Assembly: GCA_007922225.1 (NCBI GenBank) | Contig: ML679954.1 | Span: forward strand, 27,756,240 to 27,820,239 | DNA: 64,000 bases | From: Emydura subglobosa | Lineage: Eukaryota > Chordata > Testudines > Chelidae | Direction: 5' to 3' | Part shown: in pieces, positions 45,541 to 56,555 of the stretch | How the letters are laid out: every line of letters begins with the position of its first letter | Numbering within the stretch: position 1 is the first letter of the stretch | The notes under the pieces: model-generated | The model's database searches: none | Told to the model about the DNA's origin: nothing | What the model saw: the letters and a program-made list of their open reading frames with translations, nothing else | Program-made: the position numbers and the translations under genes

Positions 45541-45900
45541 TTTCTTTTGAAGTTCAACAGCAGCCCCTGGTGGAAAAAGACAGCACTGTAAAGGCAGTGC
45601 TGTGCGCCGTTGCTTTCAAGACCAAGAGCATCTGTGAAAGCAGTACACTGAAACTGCATTAAAAAAGGCAAATTATGCTAGCATATATATGCGGTCCCAC
45701 AGAAGCGCTGTTACTGACATGTCAGTAATAAGAATGTGACCTCCAGAATGTACAAATGCAGGCCTTTGTCATGGTAATCGTTGTAAATTTCAGTGGCTGT
45801 CACTTTGAAAAAATATATAACCAACAATAAACATCTGTCTGGAATGTCACATTCATTTTATGCACGAAGACCAATAATTACCTACTAAATAATACAGGAG
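45541..45900. promoter_or_regulatory. Candidate conserved non-coding element with hairpin cluster
   Basis: Three perfect inverted repeats fall within 150 bp: CAGCACTG-TAAAGG-CAGTGCTG (45581-45602), GCATATATATGC (45681-45692) and the 18-bp palindrome TTACTGACATGTCAGTAA (45711-45728). The surrounding sequence is non-repetitive. I see no coding frame. It could be a regulatory element or a structured RNA; neither is proven. Confidence 0.3.
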
Positions 45901-46649
45901 GACGTACTTTTGAATAATGTTCACCACGGCTCAAGTCAAAGCAAGAGATTGCACAAGCATAAGCCTATTATGAGCTTTTGTTTAGCACCTATTATGATGG
46001 ATTGTGCTTTGCATCTTTACAAATGAGAAATACAAAACGACTGTAATATATGCAAAAAAAGAAGTTGTTTGGGTCACTCTGTGGAATGGCGCAGTTTTTA
46101 GTAAGAATGTATGTAAAGGCACCGGAAGCTAAATGCTTTGAAGAAAGCATAGTCTCTTTATTACAAATATTGCTGCTATAGAGTATAATTTGAGTGCTCC
46201 CTGGAAAAAATCTTGCTAACCCAAGAAATGTGATTGCCCACCTAGAATTCAACATTTTACACCAGTACAGTGGGGAAATCACATACTGTACTTTAATGTC
46301 CCAATGTATGATTATGCTGATATGAAAGCCCCATGAATTAAACCCATTTTACAAGAGAATTCATTTCAGCATTTAGTTGCCCTGCTGGAAGGCTAGAAAA
46401 GATTACTTCTCTCCACAGTCCCACCCTATTTTCAGCTTCTGGCACTGATGCTATATTGAGAGAGAAAGTTAAACAGGAAATGTTCAAAACAGCTTCTCTT
46501 TTATCCAGATCAAGTCCTCTCATTAGCAACACTATTCTTTAACATGAGGACTTTAATGGGCAAGACTGGAGTTTATGAATTGGGAACAATATTGAAAACT
46601 AATGGTAGAACTCAAACAATGCAACTAGTTTTCTACAAACAAGTGCATT
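45901..46649. other. Unique non-coding sequence
   Basis: Nothing recognised; the open frames on the minus strand show no domain. Confidence 0.45.
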
Positions 46650-46738
46650 TGATATTTGGGGCCCAATCCTGCAGTACTTATTCAAGCAATTTAAGTCTTT
46701 TCTGAATACGAACTGCAGGACAAGAGCCCAAATATTGA
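46650..46738. repeat. Palindromic repeat (GGGCCCAATCCTGCAG family)
   Basis: The left arm GATATTTGGGGCCCAATCC then TGCAG pairs with CTGCAGGACAAGAGCCC then AAATATTG. The arms extend for about 28 bases with few mismatches, so this is one of the best hairpins in the window. Confidence 0.65.
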
Positions 46739-47405
46739 ACTCCATCACAGGAACAAAGCAATCTCCTGTACAATTACATTTGGTCATAGGCACCTGAGTG
46801 TTTGAGTCAGCTATTCTTTCAATGGGGTGTCCTTTATAGAGACAGTTCCGTACCACACCACACCAGTACAGCTATTGGAATGCACTTCCATGCTATCCAC
46901 CAGCCAGGTAAGCAGTAGATGCAAATGACCGGTGGCCTGGGCTTAGCTGTATTTGTAAAGAAGATCGTTTACCTTTCCACGTCTGGGCTGGGCACTTCTC
47001 CGAGTGCAAGGTAACGTTAGGGTAATGAGATTAAGTTCAAGTTATGGAACCAGTTTGACTATTATTCAGAAAGATCGTTGAGAACAGATACTCAATTTAA
47101 AGAGTATGAAGAGCTACTTTGTAAGATCCCATGAGGTGGAACTTTAGTTGATTAAAAAGTGCTGGTTAATTAACATCAAAAGGAACCATGTGAGTTTATG
47201 GGGGACACTGAGGCTTTCAAAATCCTGGATTAGTCAGGCTCCTTGCCATCAATTCTCTGCCTTACTCTCTTCTCCTACACCCCTATAATGTCCATGTACT
47301 ATGGCCTGGATACTCACATAGAAGAAAGTAAACTAGGTAATGTCCAGCACTGGGTGGCCCAAACAACTGTGTGGAGACAGGTTAGCATCTCACTTGAACT
47401 CCAGG
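46739..47405. other. Non-coding sequence
   Basis: No repeat family or exon was recognised. Confidence 0.4.
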
Positions 47406-47475
47406 CCATGTCTAGTTAGCTTAGGAGATCAGACGAGATGATCAGAATGATCCCTCTGGCCTTAAAATCTATTGA
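47406..47475 (+). mobile_element. CR1 LINE 3' tail, old subfamily
   Basis: TTAGGAGATCAGACGAGATG, ATCAGAATGATCCCTCTGGC and CTTAAAATCTATTGAT match the remembered CR1 tail with GATGATCAGAATGGTCCC and GGCCTTAAAATCTATGA. Only the last 70 bases are clear. Confidence 0.65.
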
Positions 47476-49194
47476 TTATCTTCTGCGAAAAAGAATAAAA
47501 TAGCCACAGCAAGATATCATCTCTCCTAACCTGCCCTCCTTCCCTGTACAACAGGCAAGGAAGCATGGGCTGGAAAGTAGTTACGAACTCCAGCAAGATG
47601 GCTGAGTCCGTCTTGCACACAGAGAGAACAACTTGAGCCTCTCGTGGAGCTTAGGGGACACAAACGTGTTCCTATCTCTGCTTAAAGGTTTCTTTCTTGT
47701 TGTAGAAAAGTAGGCCAAGCACTCCTATAACCTGTTGTTGGATATCTGATAGTTAAGTGCAGTTGTAGAGTATTTAAAATGCATCCCTCCTCAGGAGACA
47801 GAATTCTCAAATACATTTTGGCAAAACAAAAAAACTACACAAAAGAGACTTGCCTTTGTGACATCCAAAATCTGCAATTACAAATACACTGCAAGAATCG
47901 TTCCAAAACATCACCAGTGGAAAAGCAAGAGTCTGATAGAGACAGACCATGACATTATTTGGGGGATTAGATGGATGAAATAAACACAGGTTGTTGAATA
48001 TAAGCTATGGAGACTGCACTAACTATGTTCCAGGATTTTTGGAATCTTAAATTGCTGTCAGTTTGTTCACCAAAAATACATGTACATTTTTTTAAAGTCT
48101 CAGCATCAGAGTTTCATTGATGTTCTGATGAACAACTTTAGTTTGTTACCTCTCAGATCTTCTCCCCCACCCACACCCCAGTCTTCACTCTTCCTCCATT
48201 TTAAAACCTCTTTCTCTGGTACTGACACAGCAGGAGATACCAAGGTTCAATATCTCTGTTTCAATGACTGTGACAGACTGCCTTAGGCCCCATAATCATT
48301 TGTCCTATGGAAAAAGCTGCATTTACCCAGGGGAAGAAGTAAGGAAAATCAAGGATACCACAGGAAGGCCCTAGACACAGTTTCATAAAGAATTCTGTAT
48401 GATCAATTTTCAAACCTGCTTTAGATTTGGAGCTCTATAAGGCTGGGTCTCAGTTTGGAACATCCTAACTGTTGTATAGCACCATACTATACATGTTTAC
48501 TGCTATCTGAGTGCTATTAAGAAGCCAAGAACCATACCTTGCACTCCATTGGTTCAGTGTAAAAGGGGCTGAGGGGGGTTATCCTTTAAATTTCCTTCAT
48601 GCTTTCCTTATTGGCCAGTAACATGTCCCGTTTCTTTACAGAAGAGTCCTTTGCAAATTCTCTGACATCCATTTCTCTTTGATGAGACTTAATGTTGCAG
48701 GATCTCTGAGACAAATATCACCATGCTAACAGTCCACACTGGCCAAATTGCTTTCCTTTAGAGATTTGGGCACTATCTTCACCATATGAAAGTGTCATCT
48801 CTAAGTGTGCTTTTTTCTGGCATCCTTATCATAAAATGTATATCCCAGACCACCCAATTATATGTATTAGTTTATTATAAATCACTCCCACTTCAAGTAT
48901 CTTCTGAATTTTAACTTATCATATCTTAAGGCAAGGACAACCCAGCTATAATGGAGTTTTTCACCAAGAGAACCAACCTCAACCACCAACTAATCAGAAT
49001 TCTCCAACATCCTGAGAAATTCACAAAAAGATTTCCCCTTAGCAAAGTAAGTTTACTCCAGAAATTTGGGAAATCCTAGATGCTGACTAGCTTGTGAAGT
49101 AATAATTTATACTGATATTACATTACAACAGACTGTATTACATCTGGCTGACAACTGCATGCCTGTTAGTCAACAAGAAGAGGCGGTGTAAACC
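47476..49194. other. Unique non-coding sequence
   Basis: About 1.7 kb with no gene or repeat family that I can support. Confidence 0.45.
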
Positions 49195-49356
49195 TGAAAC
49201 TGCCAGAAGATGGAACTGGATGACAAGGGATGGAGCACTCAGAATTGCCCTGTTCTGTTCATTCCCTCTGAGTCATCTGGGCTTGTCCACTGTCAGAAGG
49301 CAGGATACGGGCTAGATGGACCAATGGTCTGATCCAGCATGGCCATTCTTATATTC
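49195..49356 (+). mobile_element. CR1 LINE 3' tail, TATGTTC-ending subfamily
   Basis: GGATGGAGCACTCAGAATTG, CCCTGTTCTGTTCATTCCC, GGGCTAGATGGACCAATGG and TCTGATCCAGCATGGCC, ending ATTCTTATATTCTC. This is the tail of a CR1 subfamily common in turtles and crocodilians as I remember it. Confidence 0.75.
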
Positions 49357-49454
49357 TCTGCTTTCCCTAGCTAATGTTTTTTTCCTCTCTTCTGCCTGGA
49401 GATTTAAGGGAAATGTCCTGTTCAGTCTCATCTTCCATAAGTACATGTAATGGC

Positions 49455-49610
49455 CACCCATTCAAGGGCATGGGTAGCAGGGATCAAAACCTGAGACCTC
49501 TGGAGCTAAATGCATGAGCTAAAATATACATCTCCGCTAGCCAAGGCTGTAGCAGGCTCATCACTCCTGGGGGCCTAGCTACCACTAGAGGGAGACAGAG
49601 CACCACTCCA
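49455..49610 (-). mobile_element. tRNA-derived SINE fragment
   Basis: On the minus strand the order is GCTCATGCATTTAGCTCC, AGAGGTCTCAGG, TTTTGATCCCTGC. TAGCTCATG resembles a pol III A box, and GGTTTTGATCC a B box (consensus GGTTCGANNCC) with three changes. The spacing is shorter than in a tRNA, apparently from a deletion. Upstream on that strand is CCCTCTAGTGGTAGCTAGG. It is a known type of turtle tRNA-like SINE as I recall it, not a working tRNA gene. Confidence 0.5.
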
Positions 49611-51229
49611 AGGAAGCAGGGGTTACATAAACATCCCCTGAGTAAATCTGATAGCTAGATTGGTTTCTGTCTTCATTGTTGAAATTTGTGTCAGATTTTC
49701 AAAGGTTATTATCAAGGCTTGTTTTGATGGTAACATTTCCATGGCCTACTTATGCCATTAAACAGAAATTTATTATAGAATGAAGCATAAGGGAATTTCA
49801 AAAAATTAAAAATATGAGATTAGGAAATTCACCAGCAATATCTATTCCACTGACAGCAGATTTTATTAAAGTTCATCAACCTTAACTGCCTTATTGTTAT
49901 ATGACTTTTGCATGTAAATATCACCAGTCTAAAGACTGCCTCAGATACAGTATCTAGTGTGATCATCTACTTTGAAGCCTATTAAAATCAAAAAGATCTA
50001 GCAGAGATTATTCTTCCCCTAAGAGGAAGGAAGTGACAGACACAACACTACCTGGGGATAGTATTTTGCTCAACCTAAAAAATAATATTGATTTCTCTAT
50101 ACCATTCCATGACTTCCAGTGCTGTTTTGGTACCATATATACCAGAATCAAAACAATGAGATGCCAGTTCTAGAGCAGTGTCATTTATCTCAAGGACAAC
50201 TAAAAATTCTTATGCCTTCACTAGAAAGAAAAGCCCTAAGGCATGATTGCTAAAACGGACTTTAAATGCCATCTTATATTTAACAGACAAAATGATGGAT
50301 ACATCAATGTCTGAAATAATAATTCTTAGATTATATTTAACATAACTAGGCAGAGCTGGAATTATAATTTGTCTAGGCTCAAAGTCTAGGCTCAGATATT
50401 TCATGAAAATACCCAAGGGATGATGAAAAAAATCCTTCTTTGAACTTCTGTAGCGGGGATCCTACTTTCAGAATTTAAATGTTCAGTATCAACTACACTT
50501 TTCATAGGGTTTTCATACCAATGTAATGTCTTGGAACCCCCTTCCTATCCTGCCACAACTACTTTTCTCCTGAAAAATAAATTACAGCTCCTTTTGCTCC
50601 ATTGCACCAGACTTAAAAACCCAGTGTAACAGTGTGCACCTTACTGTTCTGAATCACTGGATAGAAAAAACAACTGAATAGCCAGTAATTTAAAAATTCA
50701 TACCATACAAAGTATCAATTTATGATTATGCTGAGAGATTTTTTTTTCAGTTGTCTTTAAAAGGTATCCCATAAGCTTTAAAATAATTTTGATTGTGGTT
50801 TCCACATCACAGCAAATCTTATTTCGAAACAAAAATCAAACAATTAAATTACACGCAGAAAACAAAATATCTTTCAAATCTACCAGAACTCTGCAGAAGG
50901 GACCTTCTAAAAAATGTGTTAGCCAGAACAATGTTTCAGTGTAAATATAGTACCAGCAGATTTCAGAACTATGTGCTGTTTAGTAGCTGAAAATACAACA
51001 TGGAAAGATGTGTTGAATAATGATTAGCAAAAAGAAAAGTGTTGCACTGTGGCAGACACATGAACAGAAATGCTTTACTGCACATTAGAGCTATATGGGA
51101 TTGCTCTTGATTTGATATGTGCGGTACACAGGGATGCTACTCCCCTTCTATAAGGAAAGTAGCTCCAACCATAAATGCTTGAATAAAGACAAGAGTTCTC
51201 ACACATTTTCCCTTACCCCTCCTCACATT
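49611..51229. other. Unique non-coding sequence
   Basis: Nothing recognised; AT-rich. Confidence 0.45.
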
Positions 51230-51720
51230 GCTTTTTTTCTTGAGTTTATTAGCATTAATAACTGCAAGCACTGATGTAGCCTTTTAAGGTATTAGACCAA
51301 ACCTGTAAATTAATGCATTGGTTCATCACAATTCATTAATCAAGCCTGTCCTGGATTTAACAGACAGCAGATTATTAAAGTCGCCAAATTACACAGATGG
51401 AAAAAGCCAGCTCCCAGAGGGTCAGATGTAATATGAATGGTTTTGCATAAAACCATAAACCTACTATTAAATTAAAAACAGGCAAAAATTATGTCCGCTT
51501 CTTATCTAAAGTAATTTTTTTTAAAGGGATGTTACGCTAATTTACTTCTTAACTGGTCCTGGTTACACAGCAAAGGACTAAAGGTTAAATGCAATGGTTC
51601 CTCTGATGCATGGTTAAGCAACTTATACTAACATATCCTGACTAAGGTGAAGAAATTAATGAAATTACTACTGTAATTCATTACTAATGGAAAATTGTCA
51701 ATCCTTTCAGCTAACAGTTC
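51230..51720. promoter_or_regulatory. Candidate conserved non-coding element
   Basis: The block is non-repetitive and dense in homeodomain-like words (TTTATTAGCATTAATAACTG, TGTAAATTAATGCATTGG, CAATTCATTAATCAAGCC, AAGAAATTAATGAAATTAC). It also holds GGTTTTGCATAAAACC, whose GGTTTT and AAAACC ends are inverted. No coding frame spans it. The call is based on texture only. Confidence 0.3.
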
Positions 51721-52393
51721 ACACAAATTCTCTGCAGACACAGAGACCTAGCACTGTGACTCACACTACTTCCTACTCTTATTTCAAGTCCTGGTGCCAT
51801 TCATTAAGGCAGGACTTTACGCCATGCTACCCAGTAAAGTTTACAAACCTTTGATCTCAAGAGCTGAAGTCACCACTTCTGTGAAAGAGTTTTAGTCTCC
51901 CTATGAAGAAATCAGAAATAACATGTAATTTTCACCATCAACACCGGGAATGCTAAAACAAACAGGAAATAGAGGCAGAATCATTCCAACACCCCAGGAG
52001 CAGTAAACATATAGAATATTGTAATTTGCCAACTAATGGCACTGAAAGCAAACAGCCCAAAGCAGCATACAAGACAAACTTACTTTTTAATGAGAAGAAT
52101 TTTTAGAACAAAACAGAGGTAGGCTAATGGACTTGAAGGAGATTGGTTCTCTGTGCCGCATAGTCTTTTCCTGTCCAGTACTACTCTTTCTTTACTAAAA
52201 TACAGGACAGAGTATCAAGCTGATTATACTGTCTGAGTTAGGAAGCAAAGTCTGTCAGTGTTTAAATCTAACCCCAAAGACACATTCATCTGTGACTACT
52301 ATGATATGCATCATCCTAGATATAACAGGAATACACTGTAATTCATTCAGTCACAGCAATGTAAATAAAATATTTTCAATGACTTGAGTATAG
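51721..52393. other. Non-coding sequence
   Basis: Nothing recognised before the Penelope-like 3' end at 52394. Confidence 0.4.
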
Positions 52394-52493
52394 ATATAAG
52401 GTGGGTGAGGTAATATCTTTTATTGGACCGATGTCTATTGGTGAAAAAGGTAAGCTTTTGAGCGACACACAGTTCTCCTTCAGGTCTGGGAAA

Positions 52494-52501
52494 GGTTAGA
52501 G
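52494..52501. repeat. Target-site duplication of hAT MITE, left
   Basis: GGTTAGAG, identical to 52979-52986. Confidence 0.85.
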
Positions 52502-52978
52502 CAGTGGCTCCCAACCTGTGGCCCGTGTGGGCTTTCAGAGTGGTTCACCACTCCCCTCCACTGGTTGCAGAAGGGAGCTGCTGCCTAAGGACCCAGGCGG
52601 AGAGCCTAAGGACCCAGGAGATTAGCGCTCCCCTCCCCCTCGCTGTAGCAGAGAGCATGGCAAAGCGCTCCTCCTGGGTCCCTAGGCGCAGGAGCCAGAG
52701 GGAAGGGAGCACTGATCTCCCGCTCCCCTGGCTGCAGAAGGGAGCCACTGTCTAGGGACCCAGATGGAGCACACAGGACTACAGGACATGTGCAGTTTCC
52801 CTGCTGCAACCAGGGTGATGGGACATCAGTGAGGAGGGACGCAGGCTTCCTTGCTGAACTTCTTCTGTCTGACTGCAGTGAGGTTATGGTGGGAGGACTC
52901 CTGGTGGACACTGTTGGCCCTTCAGGGTTCTAACAATGATATCTGTGGCCCTCGAGCCAAAAAGGTTGGGAACCACTG
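52502..52978. mobile_element. hAT MITE with perfect 8-bp duplication
   Basis: The 477-bp element begins CAGTGGCTCCCAACCTGTGG and ends AAAGGTTGGGAACCACTG, forming a terminal inverted repeat of the CAGTGGTTCCCAACC type. The flanking octamers GGTTAGAG are identical, which fits the hAT superfamily. The interior is GC-rich and contains a repeated block with GGTTGCAGAAGGGAGC at 52563 and GGCTGCAGAAGGGAGC at 52730. No transposase is encoded; the open frames of up to 101 codons are chance frames on both strands. Confidence 0.85.
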
Positions 52979-52986
52979 GGTTAGAG
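52979..52986. repeat. Target-site duplication of hAT MITE, right
   Basis: GGTTAGAG. Confidence 0.85.
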
Positions 52987-53129
52987 TGTCACAGCTAAGT
53001 ACAAGGTGGAACAGATTGTTTAGCATAAGCAGTTAACACATATTCTAATAGACTATTCAAGGTGAAGTGGCCCATTAATGCTTCTGCAGTCATAGGGGGG
53101 AAACAACGGGGGGCAGGGGGAAGCTAGTG

Positions 53130-53640
53130 GATTACAGGGTTGTTGTAATAAACCATAAATCCAGTATCTTTATTAAGACCATGATTTTTAGTGTTTATCA
53201 AAGTTATGAATTTAAGCTCCCAGGCTCATTTTCTGAAGGTGTTGCGCAGAGGTTTCCTTTTAGGAGGAGGACTGAGAGATCAGATATGGAGTGATCGTTT
53301 GGTGAAAAGTGTTCACCCACAGGTGATACGGTGTTTTTGTCTCCTCATTTTTATGTGCGAGTTGATTCAACAGCATCACGATTGTCTGGTTTCACCCACA
53401 TAGATGTTATAGGGGTACTTAGTGCATTGGATGAGATACATCACATGTTGTGATAGGCATGTGTAGGACCCATGGATCCTGAAAGGTGTGTTGTGGGAGG
53501 AGGGGTGTTGATCATCAAAGCAATGGAGATATGTCCGCAGATTTTGTACCTGTTGTTATGGCAGAGGCTGGTGCCGCTTTGAGTTGGTGGATCCAACTGT
53601 GAGGAACTGTGTGGATGAGAGTAAGTGGGCATAGCCAGTG
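53130..53640 (-). pseudogene. Broken GIY-YIG endonuclease domain of Penelope copy 2
   Basis: Reading the minus strand from about 53640, one frame has SGTSLCHNNRYKICGHIS, a Cys-rich segment that precedes the nuclease in PLEs. After a frame change, GSYTCLSQHVMYLIQC and YNIYVGETRQS give the GIY-YIG core, better preserved than in copy 1. A TGA follows directly. Downstream fragments SISDLSVLLLKGN and GLN.DTGF-type words remain, with several stops. The catalytic order is visible, but no continuous protein remains and the reverse transcriptase is missing. Confidence 0.7.
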
Positions 53641-53690
53641 TGTCCCTTATTCACTATGTAGCCCAGCTGATGTATAAGCCCCTCAAGGCC

Positions 53691-55090
53691 AAGGACAGTC
53701 AATGCAAGTTAGAGCAGCCTTCAGGCCTTCGTACAATTTAAATATTAGCATTTCTCACAACTCTCATTCTCTTGCTCTATAAAGGATCTCTCAAAAGCTC
53801 TTGTAATGAAATCTCAAATAGTACTGAAGAAACATTTTATTAGCATTGCAATGTGCCAAAGCACCGAAGAGACAATTTTCTTTTTTTCCTCCATTTTGTG
53901 TTTATTTTTGCTGATTAGAAAATATGCATAGCTCAAAAATTAAGTAATATCATTTTGAAACCACCCTAAAGAGCGACTGTAAAAATGAAGTGTGTTCCAT
54001 GTTTGCTTTATCAAAATATCTACAGTTATGTTGTCTAATACAAGTTACATTTTTAAAGTTGTCATTTTACTTAAAATCAGTCATCTGTTTTCTTTGTTTA
54101 TATATCTATATCAATACAATGTTCTCTACTAAGAACTGTACCTTCTGCCTATAACACAATTTCAGAATATTTAGAATCTGATCCTTTATGTGCTCCAAAC
54201 CCAGAACTCACAATAACTTATGCTACAAGTTAATCACAGATATATCTTCTCGGCCAACTGCAAAAAATTATTTTAAAAATCTGTTTTATAACTCAGTGGA
54301 ATTGTTTGTAAAGTTTCATTCTGAATGCTAAGATGGCCTTAAATACTTAAACCATCATTCAAAGGTTTAGGGAAGAAGCTGAGTGCGTGCACATACATTA
54401 CACTGTAGTAAAAGGTGGACTTTTCTGTATCATGTGCAGATGAAAATTAGGATTAGTTTAACAACAAAGCTCATTTTTCTAACACTATAAAATTATACAA
54501 TTTTAATGTTTAATGTGTTCTTAATTATATAAAACTCTGCAAAGAATAAAATCCTTTAAATTTACTATGCAAATGCTCTTAATTTATGACAGATTGCTAC
54601 TTCAAATACAAGAATTAAATCTCTATTAGATTTGTTGAGGTAATGCACTAATATGCATCACTAAGGTCTTAACTTTCTAAGTAGCAATAGCATTTGTTAG
54701 ATGCCAATAAGGATTACCTTAATTAAAACACTATCCCCAGCACCTCAGAAGATTTAGTCCAAATCTTTATATAGGGCAGGCTCATTATCTGTCTCCAATT
54801 AATAAAAATATGACCTACTTCAGTTACATTTTAGAATTTAATGTTGATTACTGTTTTGTTACTAGAAATAACATGCTAAAGACTTTAAAGACAAGCCAAA
54901 AGCAATTTTGCCAATCTAAATTAAAATACTATTTAATAGCCTCATAAGGAACCTTAGTTTTCTACATAATTATATAGAAATGTTAAAAATACACTGCATC
55001 AGGCACCACACATCTAAACCACTGGTACTCATCACATTTGAGATAAATATTCAGTGATCTTAAAAGGCAGCCCAAAGAGATTCAAACTAA
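53691..55090. other. Unique AT-rich non-coding sequence
   Basis: Strongly AT-rich, with many ATTA-type words and no repeat family or exon. Confidence 0.45.
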
Positions 55091-55210
55091 GGCCCCTAAT
55101 CCCACATATGATCAATTTTAAGCATTTGTGTATTCCTGCTGAACACAATCAGGCTAATTACATGCGCAAAAGTAAGCAGATGCATATGAGTCTTTGCAGG
55201 ATTAGGGGCT
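55091..55210. repeat. Palindromic repeat (GGCCCCTAATCC family)
   Basis: The left arm GGCCCCTAATCCCACATATG pairs with the right arm CATATGAGTCTTTGCAGG then ATTAGGGGCT. The inner part is more diverged. Confidence 0.65.
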
Positions 55211-56299
55211 AAATAAATTCTGCACCCAACATACTGAGTAAGAAGTCCAGTAAGTGTGCAATCCTCCCCCCAATGCTTTGCTAAGACTGTACTGCAGCGC
55301 CCCAGGGACATGTGGATGGAATTGAAGGGCTTTGGCCAATGAAACAATATGATCACAGATCCATTGACCCCACCTTCTCCCAAGATCCACAGGAATGCTG
55401 CCTCCTCCAACCTTTCCCCAACCCAGAATACAGAGATCCCGCCAAGGGCTGCACAGCAAAAGTCACAGAGTCAATACAGCAAAATTGGAGCAGGGGCCTC
55501 TGATCCTCTAGAGATGGAGAGGTCAGGATTTGCCTTTTAAGGACATACACATATTCTATTAATAATGTGCTGTATCTACACTATATTTTTCTATGCAAAT
55601 AAGTCATTGAGACACAAATGCTAGTATAGTGAGTTACCTTTAGTAGATTTAATTCAGACCAAGCAATGTTAGGAACAACACTAGCTGTTTTCATTCATTT
55701 TGAAAGGTTGCAGAGGACTGAAGAATCTTGCTGTTTTCAAGAGACAAAATGTTTATGGCAATTCACTAAAAGTTATTTACCAATTTAACACTGAAAAGCT
55801 GCAAGTACTATGGATGAATAATGCAACATATATATCACCAGAGTGCTCACAGCAAGTGGAAATTCCCAATTTAATTAAAGACAATGAATAATTTTTCCCT
55901 ATTGATCTCATGTGATGGAAAAGGCATCTGTCCAGACAACAAGGGATTCAAACATTTTCAGGGCTGCAGCTAGGATTTACTGTGGCTGGGAGACTATGAC
56001 AGGAGATCCAGGAAAAGCAGTGGAGGCTACTGATATTTGAAAAGGAGTAGACAAAAATAACATGTAATGAGGTGTGCAGAGCTTAACGGCTGCTGGTAAG
56101 AATTCCTTATGTGAAAGAAACGTCTTATGGTTTAAACCATAAGGGTCAATAACATACCAGATATTAGCATTTAAGCTCCATAGCTACCACATTTTGTGCT
56201 GCTGTATGTGTGACATTTTATGCAAATTAATAATTTGCATATTTGGATATAAACATAAATTTCAACTTATGGTCAGTGCACCTTGCCCCAACCAGTCAC
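55211..56299. other. Unique non-coding sequence
   Basis: The small overlapping open frames at 55300-55550 show no domain. Nothing else was recognised. Confidence 0.4.
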
Positions 56300-56555
56300 G
56301 GTGGTATGACACAGATGAGGCAGAGAGAGGTGTGTGGTGCTGGGGTAGACAGCAGGGGGGACTGGAAGGTGTCTAGAATAGGTGGGTGCTGGAGTGTCTT
56401 GGGGTGCTTGGGTCAGTGAGTGCTGGAGGTGTTGGATTCCGGAGGTGTCTGGAGGACTGGGTGCTGTCAGGGGATGACTAGTGGTAGGTGGGTGAGTGCT
56501 GAGGTAAGGTGGCCCTGCAGTGAGGGCACTGTGAGATGTAGAGGTCTCTGTGGAT
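56300..56555. repeat. G/T-rich low-complexity sequence
   Basis: Repeated GGTGTCT, GGGTGCTGG and GTGAGTGCTG words without a fixed period. Similar G-rich sequence resumes after the CR1, at about 57722-57800, which suggests the CR1 landed inside it. Confidence 0.5.

Larger units (their letters stand above)
52394..53690 (-). mobile_element. Penelope-like retroelement, 3' part (copy 2), split by a hAT MITE
   Basis: Minus-strand PLE homologous to 1080-1785. Its 3' UTR is at the left (plus strand GTGGGTGAGGTAATATCTTT, then TATTGGACCGATGTC). It is interrupted at 52502-52978 by a hAT MITE and then continues through the GIY-YIG coding part to about 53640. Sequence beyond that may belong to it, but the right boundary is uncertain. 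Confidence 0.75.

Noticed and set aside
49455..49610. Functional tRNA gene
   Set aside because: The A and B boxes are too close and the B box has three changes; no cloverleaf can be drawn, so it is a SINE remnant.
52504..52911. Open frames of 83 and 101 codons on both strands
   Set aside because: They lie entirely within the hAT MITE defined by inverted ends and an 8-bp duplication, and show no transposase motifs.
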